Origin: Nephrocerus scutellatus
Taxonomy: Eukaryota; Arthropoda; Insecta; Diptera; Pipunculidae
Assembly (NCBI GenBank): GCA_947095585.1
Contig: OX352765.1
Location: forward strand, 78,661,976-78,725,975
Length of the DNA: 64,000 nt
Reading direction: 5' to 3'
This document shows positions 57,210 through 64,000 of this stretch, piece after piece. The position numbers and the translations under genes were made by a program. Numbering within the stretch: position 1 is the first letter of the stretch; each line of letters starts with the position of its first letter. The notes beneath the pieces were generated by a model. The model was not told the DNA's origin. It searched no databases and saw only the letters and a program-made list of their open reading frames with translations.

Positions 57210-57900
57210 GTTACTTATTAAGCCCTGCGATGGATTGCAGTGCATCGTAGCAGCATTTAACTGTTTAAGAGTCCATCATGTTGGACGATAGCGCCTTTAG
57301 TGCTGCTTGACTATCTGAAAAGATATAAATCGTAGCGTCTCTAATACCCGTCTAAGGTTAATCATAGCGCAGAACTCAATGGCATGGAGTTCAGCTTGGA
57401 AAACAGTGGGACTCATACCCATTGGTATTGAGACTGGGTCCGAAAACCCAAGCTCCCTCTCCAGACTCCATCTTAGATCCGTCTGTGTACCAGATCAAAC
57501 CTTTATCGTCCAGTGCTGGAACACTATTAGACCAGATTGCTTGGTCCAATATTTGAACCTCAAATAACCAGCCGAAACGGTACTCCCTGGCCATGGTGTC
57601 AGGGTTAGTACAAAACATGTCTCTTTCGGGAATTGAGTCAAGAATTTTCAGGTAGTTACCTGGTTTTTAAACGTATTCTAGTTGGAGCTGAATAGCGCAT
57701 CAAGAGGCCGTCTTCCTAATGAAGATAGGCAGGGTAGAATGCCCTACTAATCGGTGCAATCGTAGAATAGGTGCGCATGGCACCCGTTATTCCTAGACAG
57801 GCAATTCCACCAAGCCACTACGTAGGTCAAGCCCAGAACGATGCTGGGTTCTTAACTTAAAGTTAGCACAGACTCAGCCAACCTCCAACCTCATCTGTGG
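57210..57900 (-). mobile_element. LINE-A fragment, RT connection to RNase H
   Basis: In minus sense, IACLGITGAMRTYST (about 57800-57755) is the connection after RT. Then come LKILDSIPERDMFC (about 57650-57610) and the 75-codon frame 57391-57618 with IWYTDGSKMESGEGAWVFGP, the first strand of RNase H with its catalytic Asp. The frame then shifts into the QAELHAI-type strand and a DSQAAL region (about 57345-57270). It closely parallels the RNase H of the 10-kb copy but keeps YTDGS where that copy has YTEGS. Stops and shifts are present. Confidence 0.85.
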
Positions 57901-58340
57901 GCATAACCCAACTCCCGTAGTACCAACGCTACCTTTGTGAGATCTAAAATGAAAGGCCTGAGCACGTTTAGTATAAGTGCCTGAGCGTAGCAAAGCTAAC
58001 CTTGGCAGCACATCCTCCGGAACGTCGAACACAATCATTTGTCAGTATGATAGCAAGCTATCCTAGTCCGAAAAGGGTAGAAACTATCCCAGGCAACATC
58101 ACGGCTCTGCAGTGGGCATACGAAAATATTCTAGACATTCTAAGTACTAGCAGCCTTGCCTTATTTATCTGCTGAGTTTACCAAGCATCAAACCCATCGA
58201 TTAAGTATGATACAGCGGTCCTCTCGAGGAACTACGCACTGAACGTTTGAGGTCGCATGTAGAGCTAAAATGAACATCAATGCTGGGACGCGCACTTACC
58301 GAAGGCCTCGCCACTCAAGTGTAGGCTGACCGGAAAAGGA
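57900..58340. other. Unassigned stretch, possibly more of LINE-A
   Basis: No motif recognised. It continues without a visible boundary from the LINE-A fragment and ends at the SINE at 58342, so it may be decayed LINE sequence. Confidence 0.3.
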
Positions 58341-58341
58341 T

Positions 58342-58596
58342 AATATTTGGCGCAACAGACAGTGGTTGTCCAGGCCCTAGATTTTTGTGACCATTCATGC
58401 TGTACGTGCTATATCCGACCGGCGAACTGGGGAGCTTTCCATGACAGTTATACTCGCGAACGTTTTACAGACATTCTAGAAAGGTGACACAATAAAAAAG
58501 CTTTTGTGTGTTTTTCTGGGATTCATTTAATTTATTTTCGAATTTGAACTTCGAAATTCCCGCTTAGTAGTCTAAAGCACAACGCTACAGCGCCCG
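58342..58596 (-). mobile_element. tRNA-derived SINE, copy d
   Basis: The left end aatatttggcgcaacagac matches the copy b end at 43789. The middle shares acgttttacagacattc and the right part holds the degenerate tRNA head (plus-strand agcgcccg at the end, B-box region cgaaattccc). A short insertion or duplication (attttcgaatttgaacttcg) sits beside the B box. It is the most decayed of the four copies. Confidence 0.7.
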
Positions 58597-58599
58597 ACA

Positions 58600-59440
58600 A
58601 ATGATAAGTGGGCCTAGTTGGAGCCAATTAGCAGAAACCGGTTAGTTGGAGAGGTATTTTAGGTAGAGACCCATGTTCGCCCACACTTAAGTGTGCGATC
58701 ATCATGGGTCGCAGTGGGGTTTTTATAGCTTTGGAATTAACTTTGGCCGTCAACAAAACTTAAGTTCAGTACCACTCAACATAACAGGGCAGAAAAATAT
58801 AAAAAGTGCTTGCATCGAGTTTTGCAGGGCACCTTTCTATTTAAGCGTAGCCGTTCGTCTCATAATTGCCAGCCTCTTCTTCTCCGGCTGATGACTTAGG
58901 CAGCAATTCAATGAATGCGTACGCGCACCTGCGCCCCGTTCTCAGTTGTGGTATCTTTTCAGTGTTAGACAAAGTATCACTGCACTAAATATAGTGCTGT
59001 GACAAAATACAAGTGCACCAACCACTAACTATAACCCAGTGTGGGGTAGATTCGCAGGAACACAGTGAAAATTGTCACCTTAGCAAACGTCGAATAATTG
59101 TAACAAGTTTGTCAAGAGTCGTCAACACAGTTGTCTGTAGTGCAGCCTTTACCTGTCAAAATCGAGTGTAACTTGAATGTCATTAGGAATATTATCGTTA
59201 TTTGTATTCCACAGTGGGTCAAGAACCGTAAAACGATAAATTCTTGCATTTATTAAAACCAATGGAAATGTGAATTAACTTTTGAAAAAGAAAAATATAT
59301 AAAGGAACTTGACCCTTGTCCACAGTTTTTTTGCATTTTATTTGAAACAATAAGTCAAATTATATTTCTAAACTCCATTTGTCAGCATCGTGTATTTAAA
59401 AAAGATAAATAATTGATTTAAAAAAAAAATTCTTACTTTG
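58600..59440. other. Unassigned stretch before LINE-J
   Basis: No motif recognised. It may include the leader of LINE-J, which begins to be recognisable at about 59.45 kb. Confidence 0.3.
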
Positions 59441-59444
59441 CAAA

Positions 59445-62050
59445 ATTAAAGTGGGTTGCGTTGTTGTGTATCGAACTAGCTAGATCTGGTGAGCCTAATT
59501 ATATGAGGGGTGGTGGTGTTGTTGTCTATGTGTCATCCAAATCCAAGGCCAGAGTTGGTTAGAAGTCGGTTTGTTCCTCATCCCTTGAATTCATCTTTGT
59601 CGAGGTCCTCACGGTACGGTTGTGAAACTTCTTAATGGGGGTAGTTTACCTTAGCTCTGGTAGTTTGGATGGCCTGTCTGAGGCCTTGTATCTGATTGGT
59701 CCCACTTATAACAATAATGTCACATTGGTGATTTCAACCTTAACCCATTATATTCTTCAGTATTGTCTCCGAATTCAGATTATTCCGATATCAGATATCA
59801 GATATCCAGTGGTTTGAGTGCTCTATTATGGATCTTGATAAGCCGCCCTATTTTGACTCGTTCTGGAATAGTTGGATTGACTTCATCGTGGTTAGTAGTT
59901 ACACATCCTTGGTTGTCCTGCTGACCAATTTTGGGTCCTCCTCCGCCTCCTTTTTGCCTTCCCAAGCTTGAAACTTGTTCATCATTTTGTTTTAGAGTTC
60001 ATATTTGTCAATATGTCAATATTGAGTCTTACCATATCAATTATGACGCACTGAATAGAATCTTTTCTACTCCAGACACGAATGCGCTGGTTGACATCAT
60101 CGGTTCCTCCTTGTTGTCTTTGTACAGTACACATGTTCCATTCCGAACAAAGATTATTTATACTAAACCTTGCCCGTAAGTGACCTGGCGTTTCTTGCCT
60201 TCAAGGAGGATCGGTCCGATGTCAGATGGCGGACCTTTTGCAGATTTCCCTTATCAGGAGACTTAAGAAAAACTTTGGTTCATCTTATTTCACGGTTTAC
60301 CAAAAACTCAGGTCTCTCTGGCAGAAGGTTAGAGACATTGGTATCTGCAAGGCCTCCGATTTTGACCCTTGTGAACTCTGCCCGGACACTGTTAATGCAT
60401 ATTTTGCTTCGTTTCAACAATCCCTAAACCCTGCCACTAGTTCTGCTACCCTGTCAAATAATTCCAATTCCTTTTCATTCAGCAATGTTTCCCTTGAATA
60501 ATTATGGCATGCAGTTTCAACTATTAAGTCCAACGCTATTGGACCTGATAAGGTGTCATAATCAAATTTATCAAACCCGTTATACTCACGGCATATTCTT
60601 CACATCAATAATAACATGGTGACTTCCTCGATGTTTCCATTGGCTTGGAGGAGGTCTCGTGCTATTGCCATCCCAAAAAAGAATTCTAATGTAATTACTA
60701 AGTTGAGGCTCATTAGTATCTTTCCGGCTATATCCAAGGTCTGCAAGCGTCCTATTTGTTATTTTAACTTCAAAACGATTATTTGAAAACCAAAAAGTGA
60801 ACAATTTACTTTTATTAACATCATATCTCGAAGATGGATCCTTACTTAGCCCATTTCTGAGTGGATTTAGGAAGTTTTACAGTACAAGCTCTACTATTAC
60901 GGATAACACCGAGTTGGCTCGGAAGAATAAGAAAAATATCCTTCCGGCTATATCCAAGGTCTGCAAGCGTCCTATTTGTTATTTTAACTTCAAAACGATT
61001 ATTTGAAAACCAAAAAGTGAACAATTTACTTTTATTAACATCATATCTCGAAGATGGATCCTTACTTAGCCCATTTCTGAGTGGATTTAGGAAGTTTTAC
61101 AGTACAAGCTCTACTATTACGGATAACACCGAGTTGGCTCGGAAGAATAAGAATTCTTCTCGACTTCAGCAAAGCCTTCGATAGCAATGACCATAAATTC
61201 TCCTATCCAAGCTCTTGTCGCATTTTATTTTGTCTAGCTCGGCTGTCAACCTAGTTCATTCATACTTGAACAATCGGTCAAGTGTGGTGTTTGTTCCTCC
61301 TTCTTTCCCGTGCAGAAATGTGGCCCTCGTGGTACAATTTTGGGTTCCCTACTTTTTTTCTTTTGATTAACGATCTTCCTGTTATACCACGTTTTTCGCA
61401 AGTCCGTCTCTTTGCTGACAATGCCCAGCTACTTCACTCAGCGCCTCTTACCGAGGTTACTTCTTGTGTTTCCCAGGTAAGTAATGACCTTATCCATTAC
61501 TGGGCCAATGATAACAATCACGAGAATAACCCGTCTAAGAGTCAGGCCATTGCATTATATTGATATGATTCAACTATACTTAATGGAATGTCTGCACCGT
61601 TTTCTCAAAGTCTCAAGAGCCTGGGTTTTGTACTTGACAAGACTTTATCCTGGGATTGTCATGTCAATAATGTCAATGTTTTAAGTAAGCTCTACATAGT
61701 CAAGGGTTTGTTTCAGTTGCAACTTCGTTGCAGATTGGTCAACCTTTTAGCTATGCTCTTCTTCACATATGGTGCAGAGTTATAAGCACTTCTATGACTA
61801 ATCTGCGCAGGTTGAATGTCTGCTTTAATTCATTCATTAGGTTCATTAGGTAGACTGACTTCCAGCGATGGTACCTACTATAGCCGTCATAACATGCGGG
61901 TATACCTTACTGCGCTAGATCGAACGGTCTGGTTGTTTGTATTCGGCGCACAAGGTCAGTCTCATCCAAAGTTCGGACTATTTCATATTTGCAATGCACT
62001 TGAAGACGGGGGCGAAGTTTGCGAGCAAAGTTTGTTACCTCTTCACTCAC
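59445..62050 (+). mobile_element. LINE-J, longest copy, endonuclease to C-terminus
   Basis: A plus-strand Jockey/CR1-like element. The endonuclease part has RGGGVVVYVSSKSKARVG (about 59500-59560) and FLMGVVYLSSGSLDGLSEAL (59625-59690). The linker has NRIFSTPDTNALVDIIGSSL (about 60055-60115) and LRSLWQKVRDIGICKASDFD (60305-60365). RT fingers: AWRRSRAIAIPKKN (about 60645-60685). RT palm: GFRKFYSTSSTITDNTEL (61085-61140), LLDFSKAFDSNDHKFSY (61160-61205), FFLLINDLPVI, RLFADNAQLLHSAPL (about 61410-61450; FADD has become FADN, losing an Asp) and NPSKSQAIALY. Thumb: SLKSLGFVLDKTLSWDCHV (61605-61660) and LRRLNVCFNSFIRFI (61805-61850). A 220-bp duplication interrupts RT. Confidence 0.92.
60722..61161. 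repeat. 220-bp perfect tandem duplication inside LINE-J RT
   Basis: 60722-60941 and 60942-61161 agree base for base by eye over at least the first 208 bases, diverging only at the last few. The unit runs from ttccggctatatccaagg to ggaagaataagaa. Since 220 is not a multiple of three, the duplication shifts the frame of the RT. The identity stands out in an otherwise decayed element. Confidence 0.93.
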
Positions 62051-62144
62051 AGTAGCAATTCCTAGATCTCTGTGAATATCACTATTATCACCTTATGTAC
62101 CATGGAGCATTTACCATTGCTCTTGGAGTTTTGTTTTGTGATAT

Positions 62145-63440
62145 TAATATATTGCTTGGTTTGGTACAATCCCTAAGTTGTATGTACCGTATATCCAAGA
62201 CGGTTTCAGCACTTGTTTATATAGGAGCAGTTTGTTATATACACTTAGTTTCGAAAATCTTCCGATATGCCAATACATCTCTCTGAGCCTGTTTTCGAGC
62301 TCGTCACGCTTCTTTTTGGTGTGTGACTTCCACTTAAGTTTTACGTCTAGAGTCATTTCAAGATATTTTGCTTTGGTGTCATGTTGATGAAAAGGGGTCA
62401 ATTATTCACCTTTCTGTACGTAAAATTGACTTGTGTTTTACTTTGTCTCGTTGAGAACCATTCGCCAGGTCTTTCTCCACTTGCATATTTTGTCTAAAGC
62501 TCGTTGAAGTTTTCCCATTAATTATTCAATAGTATAGGGTTTTTCAATAAGAGCACTTCAGCTTTTTTTTGAATAAAACACAAACTGTTCGACTTTTGAA
62601 CTAACTTTTTTTTTTATTAACGAATTTGAACATATACATATGATACATTTAAGTATGAAACTCGATTTCTTTTGCATGACCACCGCGTGCACGTTTTACG
62701 AAGTGAGCCTCATCGCTGAAGATGATTTTTCGGTGAAAATCTGCATCATTTTCGATTTGCTCTTGAACCCAATTCACGAATCGGCGTCGCTTCAAATGGT
62801 CAAACGGCTTTAGTTGTTGTGTCAGCTTGATCTTATACGGATGTAGGCCAAGATCTTTACGTAAAATCGATTTTCGAACGGGCTGGCTTGTTAAATGGAC
62901 CGTAAAATGGCCGTAATGCTCTTAAAGTAGCGGCAACAGAACGATTATTTTGATAAAAAATTTGCATGATTTGCAATCGCTGTTCACATGTCTAGCGTTC
63001 CATGATGAAATGTATACTAATGAAGTTTCCAAATGACAAAAGAACAATAAAAAATATGGCGTCGATCGCCGTCCCTATCGGAGAAAAGTTGAAGCGCACC
63101 TATTGAAACACCCTATATTACCCATTGCGAGGATATCCGTATCATCTGCGAACGTGGCTACGACTGTCTCTCCGTCTTGAGGTATGTCTCTTGTGTAAAG
63201 CAAGAACAGGACTGGACCGAGAACACTACCTTGCGGTACACCGGTGTGAAATTCTTTGAACTTAGAATACTCAGTTCCGTATCTAACACGAAGGAGCCTA
63301 TTGTCAAGATAGGATTCCAGTATTCTAGACCATTTTTCCGGTAGGATAAGCTTAAACTTTTACTTCAGTCCTTCGTGCCATAACTTGTCCAAAGTCTTGC
63401 GATACGTATAGAAAAACACAAGAACATATCTTTTTTTCTT
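62145..63440 (-). mobile_element. Jockey-type LINE, split by mariner M2
   Basis: The minus-strand RT starts near 63440 with the degenerate finger/palm boundary, then LPEKWSRILESYLDNRLLRV (about 63350-63290), FHTGVPQGSVLGPVLFLLYT (about 63250-63190), then DGETVVATFADDTDILAMGN to 63118 (intact FADD). After M2 it resumes at 62532 with TIE, a stop, LMGKLQRALDKICKWRKTWR and YLEMTLDVKLKWKSHTKKKR. It then runs to YNKLLLYKQVLKPSWIYG, ending about 62145. The motifs fit the classical Jockey clade. Few stops are present, so this is one of the younger LINEs here. Confidence 0.92.
62535..63115 (-). mobile_element. Mariner M2, 581-bp internally deleted copy with TIRs and TA duplication
   Basis: The left end TAGGGTTTTTCAATAAGAGC matches the inverted right end TAGGGTGTTTCAATAGGTGC, giving terminal inverted repeats of about 30 bases. 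TA flanks both ends (62533-62534, 63116-63117). The minus strand encodes a mariner-type transposase N-terminus (CEQRLQIMQIFYQNNRSVAA, FYGPFNKPARS). After a deletion and frame change come RKDLGLHPYKIKLTQQLKPF, WVQEQIENDADFH and KIIFSDEAHF, which holds the first catalytic Asp. It then joins straight to RARGGHAKEIEFHT, the C-terminal tail. The second and third catalytic residues are deleted. It depends on an outside transposase to move. Confidence 0.92.
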
Positions 63441-63444
63441 CAAG

Positions 63445-64000
63445 GGCTTTTTCAATAACAATCGTTACATCACCATGAAAAGATAAAAAAAAAACAGAAT
63501 TTATTCGCATTTACCAGTATCGGTCCTATGGTGCCAGCTGCCATCGTCATAGCCAGTTAGAAAATATGCCCCGTAAAAACGTTAAGATGCGATAAGACGT
63601 CAACTATACCTGCGGATCACTTCCACTTCTTCTTGAATCTACTCACAGTGTGCGCACCATTGAGCCATCCAATCCAATAGATATGGCGGTCAACCGGCAT
63701 TCTTGTTCCTCCTCACAATCATCTTTCCAAGGTATTTAGCCTTCTCGATGTGCTCGTGCACATCTCGGAACTGCTCAGCAATCCATTTAGCATTTAGCCT
63801 ACTAAAGAGGATGATGAGGGACAAACTGAAGAAGAAGAAGAAGAAGAAGCATAGCACACATCGCACAACTTCCATCTGAAGACAAGACAAGACAAGCGGT
63901 ATCCGCTTTACTCTCTATTTCTCTTGATTGCGTGTATGAGTGCGCGTGTGTGTGTTCGAAGTACGCACGCAGCGCATTACTACTGTGTGCCAACGCTGCG
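63445..64000. other. Unassigned stretch with GAA microsatellite
   Basis: No gene recognised. A GAA trinucleotide run lies at about 63826-63849, and a gacaagacaagacaagc run near 63882-63897. Confidence 0.5.

Overview
The window reads as non-coding insect DNA, most likely from a fly (Diptera). The reasons are AT-rich sequence, CA/CAG/GAC microsatellites, many decayed non-LTR retrotransposons (LINEs) of insect types, mariner-like transposons, tRNA-derived SINEs and satellite-like arrays. No complete host protein-coding gene is visible. The only host coding candidate is a short first exon at 19115-19179, whose 22 residues resemble the start of mitochondrial fission process protein 1 (MTFP1). It lies just downstream of a DRE-type promoter motif (TATCGATA). 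Family names used here (LINE-A to LINE-J, M1, M2, T1, SINE) are local labels.

Layout. 0-9 kb: unique-looking sequence with microsatellites, a deleted LINE-J piece (1.2-2.1 kb), a SINE (4.55-4.78 kb), an unrecognised open frame (5.3-5.9 kb) and a 97-bp satellite (6.1-7.3 kb). 9-17.4 kb: mariner M1, a 3.7-kb decayed RNase H-bearing LINE-A, an M1 end, a LINE-C tail, and LINE-B split by a LINE-A piece. 19-21 kb: the candidate exon, then LINE-C with an amplified reverse-transcriptase (RT) segment. 21.4-25.2 kb: T1, a ~2.2-kb element made of about 18 copies of a 120-bp repeat between short inverted ends, followed by an RNase H LINE. 28.6-33.7 kb: a 362-bp fold-back element with 9-bp flanking repeats, a large short-unit array interrupted by LINE pieces, and a CACACG-rich satellite. 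35-38.8 kb: M1 interrupted by a CGTG-rich array, then LINE-D. 41-44 kb: LINE-J, LINE-A and a SINE. 45.3-48.7 kb: two adjacent nested insertions, LINE-C in M1 and LINE-A in T1. 49.8-54.3 kb: LINE-C, a nearly full-length LINE-B and another LINE tail. 57-64 kb: two SINEs, LINE-A, LINE-J with a 220-bp perfect duplication, and a Jockey-type LINE split by mariner M2.

The elements form a layered record of transposition rather than a cooperating gene set. LINEs of at least four kinds entered first or repeatedly, DNA transposons inserted into LINEs and LINEs into DNA transposons, and local tandem amplification then acted on both. All transposon proteins seen are broken by stops, frameshifts or deletions, so none of the copies here looks able to move by itself.
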